From NCBI RefSeq assembly GCF_964026475.1, contig NZ_OZ032151.1, positions 186,001 through 250,000 of the forward strand: DNA of 64,000 bases, in the 5' to 3' direction. The translations under genes and the position numbers were made by a program. How positions within the stretch are numbered: position 1 is the first letter of the stretch; the number at the start of each line of letters is the position of its first letter. This document shows, piece by piece, positions 30,296 through 39,606 of this stretch. The notes below the pieces were generated by a model, which was not told where the DNA came from, made no database searches, and worked only from the letters and a program-made list of their open reading frames with translations. Origin of the DNA: Candidatus Tisiphia endosymbiont of Nemotelus nigrinus. GTDB taxonomy: Bacteria; Pseudomonadota; Alphaproteobacteria; Rickettsiales; Rickettsiaceae.

Positions 30296-30681
30296 AATTT
30301 AATTACTTGCTCCTCTTAGTAGCAAAAATTTTTGATATATACTGTAGAAAATTGAAAATTTATCCCGAAGAATTTTAGAGTTTGTAAAAATATCATAAAT
30401 TACAAAAAAGTTACTATTTATTGTAAATATTAAAAATAATTAGTTGATATTTCTTGATTATTAACTGTAAATCTGTCTTAATTATAAGTAATAGGTTTCT
30501 TGTATAGCTTTATTGTATAGAGAAATTTGAAGAAAAGAATTAAGCAAAGAACTCAACTAATAAAATATTTAATACGATTTCCTGCTTAATTTTGACAACA
30601 AAATTAACCTTACAATTAATATTAAGTTATGCGTAGAGTCTGTTACTAATAATTAATTAAATGAATATATGAGAGGGTATT

Positions 30682-32892
30682 ATGGCAAAATTAAAAGGTG
30701 TGTTTGGAATTAGAAAACCATCACCTGAAAAACTCGAAGCACAGAACAAACTGTTAGAGATACAGATAGATGCATTATTCCAAGAGCAGTGTGATATAAC
30801 TAAAATTACTGATGCATTAGGTATAATAGATTATCAAGCAATTAAGGAGAGAGGTGAGAGTCTCAGTAAACAAACAGCAGATATTCAATTATCTTTTAAG
30901 TTAAACCAGTATCAAGCTATTATTGCTTTCCGTGCAGGTAAGGACTCATCTCAATACTTAAAAGCGTGTGCAGCACCTGTTGATAGTAGAAATGAGTTTA
31001 TGATAAAACTGGAAAAGAAAATAGCAGAACTAGGAAGAGAGACAGGAGAAGAGACAGTAAGAAACAATATTAATAAAAACCTATACAAACCTTTGCTTCA
31101 GGTGGTTCAGCAGAAGGTAGAAAATCTTATTAAAGCTAAAAAATATGATGAAGCTATTGCTCAGACAAATGGTTTAATTAATGATACCACCGTTCCCGCT
31201 GTAATAGAGCTCTACGTTGATTGTGTTATAAAGAAATTTGATTCTTCGAATGATCCAAAATTACTTGCGAAAGCTGCGAAAGCTGCGAAAGTTGGGGATA
31301 ATTCAAAAGTACTCGAGGAAGCTTCGAATGATAAAAAAGCACTCGTGACAGCTCTTAACCTTTGTAAAAGCAAATTCGAAAAAACAGACACCAAAATGTT
31401 AACTATTTATCAAACCTTTCAATCCTTAAAAGATGCATTTGACAGAGCTAAGGATAGCCCCCATGCTGCAGAAGCTGCTAACTTGGCTCTACGTTATAAT
31501 CCTGAACCTTCAACGGAAGACAAACAGAGACTAGAACTAGAACAGGAGATTCAACAAAAAAAGAAGGAACTTGCTGAAAGCATAAAAAAGCAAAATATGT
31601 ATGAGGCTAAGATTAAAGCAGATAAAAGGGCAGGAGAAATTGACGCTGACTCTGTTCTGAAAAAGATGCAGGTAGTAGAAAAGGCTAATAATGATCTTGT
31701 TGCTAAAAATACTATGTTAATGCAACAGTTAACAGCTCTAGCATCAGCAAATCAAGCCAGCAATTCTACCCCTTCAGCCCCACCTCCGTATTCTACGGCT
31801 GTCGTTACTGATTCACTCTATCCGGATATTTCTAAAGAGCGTGCTGAAATGCTTGTTACTTCACCACTTTCAACAAGTACTAAAGCTCAAGCCTCTTCTG
31901 AACTTAAGTCTGAGGAGCCTACAACGACTATCAATGATATTGCTCAACAAGCGCTAACTGAAATAACTACGATACTTAATTCAGACAAACCAAACATGGT
32001 ACGAGTTAAAGTACTTTGGCAGAAGGCTATTGAAAAACAGGATAATCTATATAATTTCGTTGATGAACCTAAATTATTGGTGAGTTTAGCTTCTCACTAT
32101 TTATTGTTAGGTAAGGATACAGAAGCAAAAGCAACCTGTGATAAAATTTATAATCAGCTTCCGAATGCGTATGAACATATTGATGATCCGAAAGTTTTGG
32201 ATTTGTTAAATAAGGTATATGAGGTAGAAGGATTGGTTCAAGAGTATGTTAACTCTTGTAAAAAATTATTTCAGCTAACCAAGACACCTTGTAGAGAAAA
32301 ATATACCACCTTAAAACAATTCGGAGAAGAAACAAAGGATACAGATCATGAACTTGCTATGGACGCCTTTAAAGCTGCTAAAGATCAAACAACCAACGAT
32401 GTAGAGAAAGCTAAACTATGTATGAGTATAGCTAATATTTACCAAGATTTAAGCAAGAAAACGAAAGATGCTACTAAAAAACAAGAATATGATGTATCTA
32501 CTAAAAAACAGTATAAAGAAGCTGTTACGCTTTATAAAGATGTACAAAAACTTACTAATGATCTTGAAGAGCTACAATCCTTAAGTGAAATAAGTGTTCG
32601 ATCAGAATATAAATTCTTATCTAAGAAATACGAATCTAATCTCTGTGCAGGTCTTAATGAATTCAAAAAATTTGGTCTAAAACACTTAAGAGATGAGCCA
32701 GAAGTAGCGACGACAAGTTTGATGAAAATCTTTCGTTTTGTTTCTACAGATATTGATGTATTTGGAGGTATTTGTGATACTTTATCCAACTCTAATCCGG
32801 AGTATTATTTACGTCTACCATCAGGTGATCCGGCCGGAATAGAGGCGTGCTTTGCCAAACTTGTTGGGGAAATTGATGCTAATATTCTATAG
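30682..32892 (+). CDS. Large helical/TPR-like protein with overlapping PSAP-PPPY motif; possible effector
   Basis: A 736-residue protein of unknown family. ATG 30682 follows a GAGAGG Shine-Dalgarno. It is rich in Lys, Glu and Ala and mostly helical. The segment about 285-350 looks like coiled coil (LELEQEIQQKKKELAESIKK). Helical-repeat stretches resembling TPRs lie at about 145-260 and 420-640. A proline-rich linker at 364-370 reads PSAPPPY, which contains both a P(S/T)AP and a PPxY sequence. No signal peptide or membrane span is seen. The gene is isolated by about 800 bp of non-coding DNA on each side and ends in a strong terminator. A host-directed role is inference. Confidence 0.8.
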   Translation: MAKLKGVFGIRKPSPEKLEAQNKLLEIQIDALFQEQCDITKITDALGIIDYQAIKERGESLSKQTADIQLSFKLNQYQAIIAFRAGKDSSQYLKACAAPVDSRNEFMIKLEKKIAELGRETGEETVRNNINKNLYKPLLQVVQQKVENLIKAKKYDEAIAQTNGLINDTTVPAVIELYVDCVIKKFDSSNDPKLLAKAAKAAKVGDNSKVLEEASNDKKALVTALNLCKSKFEKTDTKMLTIYQTFQSLKDAFDRAKDSPHAAEAANLALRYNPEPSTEDKQRLELEQEIQQKKKELAESIKKQNMYEAKIKADKRAGEIDADSVLKKMQVVEKANNDLVAKNTMLMQQLTALASANQASNSTPSAPPPYSTAVVTDSLYPDISKERAEMLVTSPLSTSTKAQASSELKSEEPTTTINDIAQQALTEITTILNSDKPNMVRVKVLWQKAIEKQDNLYNFVDEPKLLVSLASHYLLLGKDTEAKATCDKIYNQLPNAYEHIDDPKVLDLLNKVYEVEGLVQEYVNSCKKLFQLTKTPCREKYTTLKQFGEETKDTDHELAMDAFKAAKDQTTNDVEKAKLCMSIANIYQDLSKKTKDATKKQEYDVSTKKQYKEAVTLYKDVQKLTNDLEELQSLSEISVRSEYKFLSKKYESNLCAGLNEFKKFGLKHLRDEPEVATTSLMKIFRFVSTDIDVFGGICDTLSNSNPEYYLRLPSGDPAGIEACFAKLVGEIDANIL

Positions 32893-32914
32893 AAAAAAAT
32901 AGTTCACTATATTT

Positions 32915-32955
32915 AAGATCATTTCCGCTTAAGCGGAAATGATCTTCCTCTTTTT
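32915..32955 (+). terminator. Rho-independent terminator
   Basis: A perfect 32-bp palindrome (AAGATCATTTCCGCTT / AAGCGGAAATGATCTT, 32915-32946) is followed by CCTCTTTTT, 22 bp after the stop of the 736-residue protein gene. Confidence 0.85.
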
Positions 32956-33021
32956 AGGATTGAGCAATATAGCTAATCTGTTAAAAGTTATGGATAATCT
33001 CTTTGCTATTGTGACTCACCT

Positions 33022-33420
33022 CAGGGCGATTTAAAAGTCGCAACTAATGATAGAAAAATTTGTTTTAGAAAATGCATAAACGTCATTGCGAGCAGTCGCA
33101 AAGCGACGACGTGGCAATCCAAAAGTTGTAGCGGCAAAAAATAAAACTAGACACTGTTAACAAAGCTTATTTGATTGATGAATTAATGGATTTTTTAGCG
33201 AAAATTAATAAGATTTTTGCTGGAATAGTGTACCTATTTCAAAAAAATCTTATAATTTGCAGCAAAAAAGACTTTATTCACCAACTAAATAAGCTTTGTT
33301 AACAGTGTCTAGCCAGCTGTTTATTTGGATCACCACGCCACTTCGTGGCTCGCGATGATAACCATTCGTTTCTACAATCTATCGTTTTCTACCATTAATT
33401 GTGACTTCTAAATCGCCCTG
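33022..33420. repeat. Palindromic element, family C, interrupted by a MITE
   Basis: The ends CAGGGCGATTTAAAAGTCGC and GTGACTTCTAAATCGCCCTG pair. The uninterrupted form is at 41334-41568. Here a 160-bp MITE (33150-33309) has split it after AATAAAAC. Confidence 0.9.
33150..33309. mobile_element. 160-bp MITE with IS5-like ends, copy 1
   Basis: Terminal inverted repeats GACACTGTTAACAAAGC and GCTTTGTTAACAGTGTC, flanked by TA (within CTAG) on both sides. It is nearly identical to 50856-51015. The transposase remnant at 51018-51503 ends in the same CTTTGTTAACAGT, pointing to the element that could have mobilised it. Confidence 0.88.
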
Positions 33421-33481
33421 CGTTAACCTCCAGAAAATAAAAAACTTCAATTTTTATTGAAAATATGATAAGTACTTAATG

Positions 33482-33647
33482 TATAGCTAACCCGTTAATG
33501 TTTTAAATAGCCTCTCCGTCATTGCGAGGAGGCATAAGCCGACGAAGCAATCCATAAAAGTGATTAAAATGGATTGCTTCGTCGCTACTAGAGCAGCTCC
33601 TCGCAATGACAAAGGAATTATCCAGAACCTATTCTGGTTGGCTATAT
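33482..33647. repeat. Inverted-repeat element, family A
   Basis: Starts TATAGCTAACCCGTTAATG and ends TGGTTGGCTATA, with core halves CGTCATTGCGAGGAGGC and GCTCCTCGCAATGAC. It ends about 75 bp before gatB. Confidence 0.88.
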
Positions 33648-33723
33648 TTACTTTAAATCCAAAAACGTGAGAATTGTTCGATCAGTTCTTGATATTTTAA
33701 TAGTAAACTTAAAGAGATTTTAA

Positions 33724-35172
33724 ATGGCTTATATTATTGGTAATACAGGTAAATGGCAATATACGATAGGTGTAGAGATACATGCCCAAATTTCTTCAAA
33801 ATCTAAACTTTTCTCTGGTAGTTCTACCGAATTTGCTGCTCCTCCTAACTCACAAGTATCTTTGATTGATGCAGCAATGCCTGGAATGTTACCAATGTTA
33901 AATGAGTATTGTGTTCATCAGGCAATTAAAACTGGTCTTGGACTTAATGCGAAAATTAATCTTAATTCAAGATTTGATCGTAAAAATTACTTTTATCCTG
34001 ATCTACCTCAGGGCTATCAAATTTCACAATTCTATCATCCTATTGTTCAAGATGGCTATTTGGATATAGTAACTGAACAAAGAACAACCAAAAGAATCAG
34101 GATTAATCGTTTGCATTTAGAGCAAGATGCAGGCAAGTCCATCCATGATCAGTCTCCTCATTATAGCTTCATTGATTTAAACCGCTCTGGTATAGGATTA
34201 ATGGAAATTGTTACTGAACCAGACCTTGATTCGCCAGAAGATACGGCTGAATTCGTTCGTAAACTCAGGACTTTGCTCCGATATATAGAAAGTTGTGATG
34301 GTGACATGGAAAAAGGATCATTACGTTGCGATGCTAATATTTCAGTTAGACTTCCTGGAGAGCCACTTGGTGTAAGGTGCGAGATCAAAAATATCAATTC
34401 GATTCGTAATATCATGCGGGCAATAGAGTTTGAAGCAAATAGGCAAGTAAACTTAATTGAGGATGGTCAGACAATAATCCAAGAGACTAGGTTATTTGAT
34501 GCTGATACTGGTGAAACTAGAACGATGCGTTTAAAAGAAGAAGCTCATGATTATCGATATTTCCCCGATCCAGATTTATTGCCAATAGTTATATCTGAAG
34601 AGCTAATAGACCAATTAGCTCGAGAATTGCCAGAATTACCGGATGCAAAAATTCAAAGATATATAGCCGAATATAGCTTAAATGTGTATGATGCTGAGGT
34701 TTTGGTAGTTGATGAACAGGTGGCAGGTTATTTCGAGGCAGCAGTTAGTTTATGTAATCCCAAAATACTTGCTAATTGGATTATTAGCGAGTTATTTGGT
34801 CAGCTTAATAAAAATTCTATTAGCTTAAGTGACTGTAAAATTACCCCGACAATGCTTGCTCAAATGGTAAAATTAATAGAAGATGGGGTGATTTCAGGAA
34901 AGATTGCCAAAGTAGTTTTTGAAACTATGTTTGAAACGGGGCAAGAACCGGAAAAAATTATTAAAGAAAAAGACTTAGTGCAAGTGTCAGATAGTGATAT
35001 ACTAACTGCTATAATTGACGAAGTGTTGTCAGAAAACCCTGACTCTGTTGACGCCTATAGAAGCGGTAAGGATAAATTATTTGGTTTCTTCGTTGGGCAG
35101 GTAATGAAAAAAACTGAAGGAAAAGCCAACCCTAACTTAGTGAATGATTTATTAAAGGAGAAATTACAATAA
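33724..35172 (+). CDS. gatB: Asp-tRNA(Asn)/Glu-tRNA(Gln) amidotransferase subunit B
   Basis: GatB binds mischarged tRNA and transfers the amide group with GatA and GatC. The 482-residue product shows the family start [18 protein letters not shown], the [11 protein letters not shown] block, [16 protein letters not shown] and the C-terminal YqeY-like tail domain. Length is normal. Its TAA stop overlaps the first bases of the tsaD frame; together they suggest an ancestral ATGA junction. Confidence 0.97.
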   Translation: MAYIIGNTGKWQYTIGVEIHAQISSKSKLFSGSSTEFAAPPNSQVSLIDAAMPGMLPMLNEYCVHQAIKTGLGLNAKINLNSRFDRKNYFYPDLPQGYQISQFYHPIVQDGYLDIVTEQRTTKRIRINRLHLEQDAGKSIHDQSPHYSFIDLNRSGIGLMEIVTEPDLDSPEDTAEFVRKLRTLLRYIESCDGDMEKGSLRCDANISVRLPGEPLGVRCEIKNINSIRNIMRAIEFEANRQVNLIEDGQTIIQETRLFDADTGETRTMRLKEEAHDYRYFPDPDLLPIVISEELIDQLARELPELPDAKIQRYIAEYSLNVYDAEVLVVDEQVAGYFEAAVSLCNPKILANWIISELFGQLNKNSISLSDCKITPTMLAQMVKLIEDGVISGKIAKVVFETMFETGQEPEKIIKEKDLVQVSDSDILTAIIDEVLSENPDSVDAYRSGKDKLFGFFVGQVMKKTEGKANPNLVNDLLKEKLQ

Positions 35173-36203
35173 TTAGAGTATTAGGTATTGAATCAAGTTG
35201 CGATGATACTGGCGTAGCAATAGTTACCTCAGATAAAGAGGTTTTATCAAATATTGTTATTTCCCAGCACCAAGAACATAAGGTTTTTCAAGGGGTAGTG
35301 CCGGAAATTGCCGCTAGATCGCATTTGCAAAATTTAGAAAAAGCAGTTAGATATGTTTTAGATGAAACTCGTCTTGAATTATCCAATATAGATGGAATCG
35401 CAGCTACTTCTGGTCCTGGCTTGATAGGTGGGGTGATAGTTGGCTCAATGTTTGGTAGAGTAGTTGCTAGCGTCTTAAAAAAGCCCTTTATTGCAGTTAA
35501 CCATTTAGAAGGCCATTTACTTACTGCTAGATTAACCAACAAGGCTGAATACCCTTATTTATTTCTATTAGTTTCAGGGGGACACTGTCAATTTGTTGCT
35601 GTCCAAGCATTGGGTAAATATAAAATTCTAGGACGAACTATCGATGACTCGGTGGGAGAATGTTTTGATAAAGTAGCTAAAATGCTGAATTTGCCTTTTC
35701 CTGGGGGCGTAGAAATTGAGAGAAGAGCAAAATTTGGCAATCCATCTAAGTATATTTTACCAAAACCGATTATTCATCAAACTGGTTGTGATATGTCCTT
35801 TTCAGGTTTGAAGACAGCAGTACGCATATTAATATCCAAATTACAGCCTATAGGTGAGCAGGAAATTAATGATATAGCTGCCAGCTTTCAATATGTAGTT
35901 GGAGAAATCTTGTCAATAAAAATGTTTAATAGTTTTGCAATGTATGAGGAATTTATTGGTAAATCGGCACTACCACAAAAAACCTGCGTGCTTGCCGGTG
36001 GAGTTGCTGCTAATACTTATTTGAAAACTATACTTAAGCATCAAGCAGAAAAACAAGGCTATGTACTTTTAGTGCCGCCAGCACATTTATGTACTGATAA
36101 TGCTGCTATGATCGCTTATGCTGGACTAGAACGCTTGCAAAATAATCTTACTAACTCATTCAATTTCTGCCCTAGAGCAAAATGGAGCTTAGAGGATTTA
36201 TAG
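35169..36203 (+). CDS. tsaD: tRNA N6-adenosine threonylcarbamoyltransferase, non-AUG start
   Basis: TsaD, with TsaB/TsaE, makes t6A37 in ANN-decoding tRNAs and is normally essential. The conserved N-terminus [16 protein letters not shown] is encoded from 35175 on, but no ATG, GTG or TTG precedes it in frame. The expected start reads ATA (35169-35171), eight bases after AAAGGAG (35154-35160). The first in-frame canonical codon is GTG 35298, which would delete 43 conserved residues. With the ATA start the protein is 344 residues, the normal length, with the metal-binding HLEGH and the SGGHCQF segment intact. Either AUA initiates, or the gene is translated weakly by coupling to gatB. Confidence 0.92.
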   Translation: MIRVLGIESSCDDTGVAIVTSDKEVLSNIVISQHQEHKVFQGVVPEIAARSHLQNLEKAVRYVLDETRLELSNIDGIAATSGPGLIGGVIVGSMFGRVVASVLKKPFIAVNHLEGHLLTARLTNKAEYPYLFLLVSGGHCQFVAVQALGKYKILGRTIDDSVGECFDKVAKMLNLPFPGGVEIERRAKFGNPSKYILPKPIIHQTGCDMSFSGLKTAVRILISKLQPIGEQEINDIAASFQYVVGEILSIKMFNSFAMYEEFIGKSALPQKTCVLAGGVAANTYLKTILKHQAEKQGYVLLVPPAHLCTDNAAMIAYAGLERLQNNLTNSFNFCPRAKWSLEDL

Positions 36204-36486
36204 CCACAAATTATAGTACTCCCTATTGTCAAACCAAAAAAAATAAGTTAATCCGTTTTTAACTATTTACCCTGGATATTGCATGATAGAAATGAACCAA
36301 TTGTGCTAGCCCTTGTCTCATGAGGGCTACAGGCTAAAATATATAAAATTTTAAATATACAATTTGTATTTTCCTGACTTCAGTGTTGTTGTGTCTAGAA
36401 ATGGTTGCCTGATAAGGAAGTGATAAAATTTCCAGGCACAACAAATTATTGGTTTAAATAATAAAAATACCTAATAATTATTAATT

Positions 36487-37275
36487 TTATCCAGTCTTCT
36501 GTGATCCTGATGATATTAAATACGGCACAGAGCTAATGGGTAAATTCATTGTTTTATAAATAATTTTTGCGTCATCTGATATTAAGGATGGAATGGCAAA
36601 TATTCTTTTATCATGAATGTGTGCTACATTGGTAATTTCTACTCCAATTAGCGCTTTACGTAACCTTTCAGGTGATAGTTTAGTTGATTGTAAATTTACC
36701 CGGTATTCTAAATGTCTGATACAGACTAGCGCCATAAAACATAACGCAATATGTGCCTTGATTCTATCGGGACTCCAATGATAGATTGGGCGAATCTTGA
36801 TATCGTGTTTACTAATCCTGAAAGTCTCTTCAATCTGCCATAATCCCTTATAACGCCCTAATATATAAGGTATATCAACATTTTCTAAATTACTGATAAC
36901 TCCGTGAAGACCATCCCACTTACTATCTTCCGCTATTTTCTGCTGATTTACCTCAAACTTATCATTACCATTAATTACTAAATATTTCTTATAGCCACTT
37001 GCGTTAATTAACGATTTAACCCCTTTGCTTTTATTCATTTTCTTAGTTAATTTTTTTAACGCCAATTCTCTATCTTGAGCATCTTTATAAGCTCCTGACT
37101 TCGGAAATAAAATAGCAAAGATAGAAGTTGACGAGAAGTCTTACTTAATTGTTTGCCACAATTATTGGTAAGGTTTCGCCACTCAGGCGGGACAAAATTA
37201 CCGACTATGTTATAAAAGATAATATCCTAATTTTCAACTAGAGGGTTGGAAAAAGTTAATGATTCTGTCATATTT
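36487..37275 (-). pseudogene. IS1634-like (IS4-type) transposase remnant
   Basis: The reverse strand encodes a 192-residue C-terminal transposase segment (GRYKGLWQIEETFRISKHDI, PIYHWSPDRIKAHIALCFMA, KALIGVEI). It is extended upstream in frame by FPKSGAYKDAQDREL to about 37150. Further upstream the reading breaks; an MTESLTF...FVPPEWRNL segment contains TAG. The N-terminal part is lost. The gap 36204-36486 holds a hairpin (AGCCCTTGTCTCATGAGGGCT near 36312) and no gene. Confidence 0.8.
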
Positions 37276-37397
37276 TTCTCCCTTGTAACAGGGTTAAAAA
37301 TAGATTTTTTTGTAGGTCAAATTTTAAGATTTTCACATATGAATCACATACGAAATTCTTAGAAAAAGTTAGAAAATCCTGGAAGCCTTGATGTAAA

Positions 37398-37473
37398 TGG
37401 TGGGCGATGAGAGACTTGAACTCCCGACATTCTCGGTGTAAACGAGATGCTCTACCAACTGAGCTAATCGCCC
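37398..37473 (-). tRNA. tRNA-Val (TAC)
   Basis: Reverse strand: acceptor GGGCGAT pairs with ATCGCCC, D arm GCTCAGTTGGTAGAGC, anticodon loop TTTACAC with TAC, T arm GGGAGTTCAAGTCTCTC, CCA encoded at 37400-37398. Confidence 0.97.
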
Positions 37474-37540
37474 ATTCCCTTAATTTAAAGCGGATAATGC
37501 CCTATCTTTCCAAAAAAATCAAGTTATTTCTGAAATTATT

Positions 37541-37932
37541 TAATTTCTTCTAAGCCTGAGGCAAAAAAAACATCCGCTCCAACTTCTGCATAAACTTTGC
37601 TTCATTCGATAGCTTCTTTTAAGCCTTGCTCATTATGCCCAGATATATCTTTTTGAATGAAGATGTCCATTCTAGCATTAATAGACATATTAGGCAATGA
37701 TTCCTTTACAGTTTCTTTAATTGTTTTAATTCGTTTACATTGTTCTTTTATAGAGTATCTTGCTTTTTCTTTCCCATAATTTGATCTTTAAAATTTATAC
37801 CCATTGCCCCTGTTTTAATTACTTGACCAACATTTTCTATTAAACCATTTTGCTTCAATGCAAAGCCTGATTCAAAATCAAAACTTACAGGCAGTTTGAC
37901 TTTTTCAATAATATTCTTTAAATTCTGCAAGG
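37541..37932 (-). pseudogene. PEP phosphonomutase / isocitrate lyase family remnant
   Basis: The reverse strand reads KLPVSFDFESGFAL, QVIKTGAMGINFKDQ, then after a frame change SLPNMSINARMDIF and, past a TGA, SKVYAEVGADVFFASG. These are the sequential barrel strands of the PEP mutase/ICL family (VDFESGF, GINFEDQ, INARTD, AGADVFF). A frameshift near 37745 and a stop make it non-functional. It directly abuts an rsmE fragment on the other strand. Confidence 0.8.
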
Positions 37933-37941
37933 ATAATTTAA

Positions 37942-38142
37942 GTGGAAATTTCTCACCGTCTTCATAGAAGATACAGCAATATCAAACTAATTGAAAATTA
38001 TTTGTTAAACCTTACAGAAGATTACAATTACTATCTCAAAACATTATTAAGACTAAAAATTGGCAATCATTTTAGAATTTTTAACGGTATAGATGGTGAG
38101 TTTATAGCACTAATTAACGATATAACAAAAAATAATTTATAA
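37942..38142 (+). pseudogene. Truncated duplicate of rsmE N-terminus
   Basis: The 66-residue product is a near copy of the first 65 residues of the complete RsmE at 52907-53764 (YSNIKLIENY, YLKT-LRLKIG, HFRIFNGIDGEFIA). It ends at KNNL where the full protein continues with RVDLTNI. Only the RNA-binding N-terminal part is present, so it cannot be a methyltransferase. This is a partial duplication now 15 kb away from and opposite to the parent. Confidence 0.88.
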
Positions 38143-38152
38143 ACTAACCCTG

Positions 38153-38938
38153 TTACTCATTAAATTGCTCCTTGATAATACGATTCTCAAGGGTATTTCT
38201 TTTATCAAATAGTAATTTGATCATCTTGTTTTTTGCTGACTTAATTAATACTGATTTAACATCATAAAACTCTTGGAAATCTGCAGCTGCATTTACTGGT
38301 CTTTTATTACTTTCTAAAATTTCAAATTTTATAGTAGTGGAAAATGGTAATAATGCACCGTGCCAACGTCTTGGGCGAAAAGGACAAATTGGTGTTAGGC
38401 ATAATACATTTGATTCAAGTGGCAAAATAGGCCCCCCGGCAGATAGGTTATAAGCACTACTACCAGCTGGGGTTGCAACCATTGCCCCATCAGCCACTAA
38501 TTCGCTCATACGTTCAATTCGATCAATTTCAATCCTAAATTTAGCAGCTTGGTTGGTTTTACGAAATATTGAGACTTCATTAATAGCTAAAGCAGTGTAG
38601 GTGTTACTATCTACAGTTTCTACTTGCATTTCTAAAGGATATAAATGAGAAACTATCGATTCTTGTAAATTATCTATTAATTTTTCAACAATAATTGGAT
38701 TCATTAAAAATCCAATATTGCCAGAATTAATACCATAAAAAGGAATGTTCAGGTGCATATAACGATGTATTGCATGTAATAATTCTCCATCTCCGCCAAC
38801 TACAATAATTATTTCTGCTTCTTCCACTTTACAAAACTTATAAAATAGTTCAAGCTGATTAACTAATTCTAACGATTTCGTGGAATTGTTATAACTAATT
38901 GCAATTTTATTTACATCAATTTTAGCTTTTGCCAACAT
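38153..38938 (-). CDS. nadK: NAD kinase
   Basis: Phosphorylates NAD to NADP. The 261-residue product has GGDGE at 48-52, the NSGNIGFLMN block, and PAGSSAYNLSAGGPI, the family's substrate-binding loop. It overlaps the start of the PAP2 gene by 28 bp, so both are probably on one transcript with PAP2 first. Confidence 0.95.
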   Translation of the reverse strand: MLAKAKIDVNKIAISYNNSTKSLELVNQLELFYKFCKVEEAEIIIVVGGDGELLHAIHRYMHLNIPFYGINSGNIGFLMNPIIVEKLIDNLQESIVSHLYPLEMQVETVDSNTYTALAINEVSIFRKTNQAAKFRIEIDRIERMSELVADGAMVATPAGSSAYNLSAGGPILPLESNVLCLTPICPFRPRRWHGALLPFSTTIKFEILESNKRPVNAAADFQEFYDVKSVLIKSAKNKMIKLLFDKRNTLENRIIKEQFNE

Positions 38939-39579
38939 AAATACAATATATGGTTAATTATTAATACAACAAAACAAGAAGCTAATACATCACTTAAAAA
39001 ATGTCCTCCCATTAATATACGACTTAACCCAATTAATGAACCAAAAATCAAGGCAATACTGTAGATTCTTGAAAAATATATAAAAGGAGCAATATAAGCA
39101 AGACTGGTTAAACTATAGCCCATAGCCGCATGTCCTGATGAAAATGAGCAATTATGTACACATTCATTAGAGATTGAAAAAGCCCGAGTAAAATTCTTTG
39201 TACCATTAAAATTTTTAATTTGTACAGGACGAGCCCTGCCAAAATGTTCTTTAAATATATGATTTACCAATAATCCAGGGCCTATTGCTGTAGATAAGAT
39301 TATATAAAATCCTCCAGAAATAATAAGCCTATTAAAAGTTTTGTGCTTAACAATTAAGTAAAGTAGATATAATAATGTTACTATAAATAGTAATTTAGTT
39401 AATATCGGAATAACTTCAAACAACAATAAGACAATATTATTGTTACGGTAAATAAATCCATCCTTACTATCGTAGAATAAATTTGAGAAATCTATATCAA
39501 AATTAGGAAATAATATGATCAATAGTAAGACTATACCAAAGACAAATATGTTAGTATAAACTAAATTAGTATTAATCAT
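38911..39579 (-). CDS. PAP2-family membrane phosphatase
   Basis: A six-helix membrane phosphatase of 222 residues acting on lipid phosphates at the outer face of the inner membrane. The three motifs are complete: K110 to P118 (KEHFGRARP), SSGH at 147-150 and SRILMGGHFLSD with H193 and D197. Candidate substrates are undecaprenyl pyrophosphate, phosphatidylglycerol phosphate or lipid A; the sequence does not decide. It is translated just before nadK and divergent from the RNase J gene. Confidence 0.9.
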   Translation of the reverse strand: MINTNLVYTNIFVFGIVLLLIILFPNFDIDFSNLFYDSKDGFIYRNNNIVLLLFEVIPILTKLLFIVTLLYLLYLIVKHKTFNRLIISGGFYIILSTAIGPGLLVNHIFKEHFGRARPVQIKNFNGTKNFTRAFSISNECVHNCSFSSGHAAMGYSLTSLAYIAPFIYFSRIYSIALIFGSLIGLSRILMGGHFLSDVLASCFVVLIINHILYLCWQKLKLM

Positions 39580-39606
39580 AGACTAAAAGCCAAAAATAAG
39601 TTATAA

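Noticed and set aside
30112..30681. Possible small gene in the gap before the 736-residue protein
   Set aside because: Only a family B repeat and AT-rich sequence with many stops in all frames.
35169..35297. Taking GTG 35298 as the tsaD start
   Set aside because: It would remove 43 residues including the conserved GIESSCDDT segment, while a well-spaced Shine-Dalgarno precedes the ATA at 35169.
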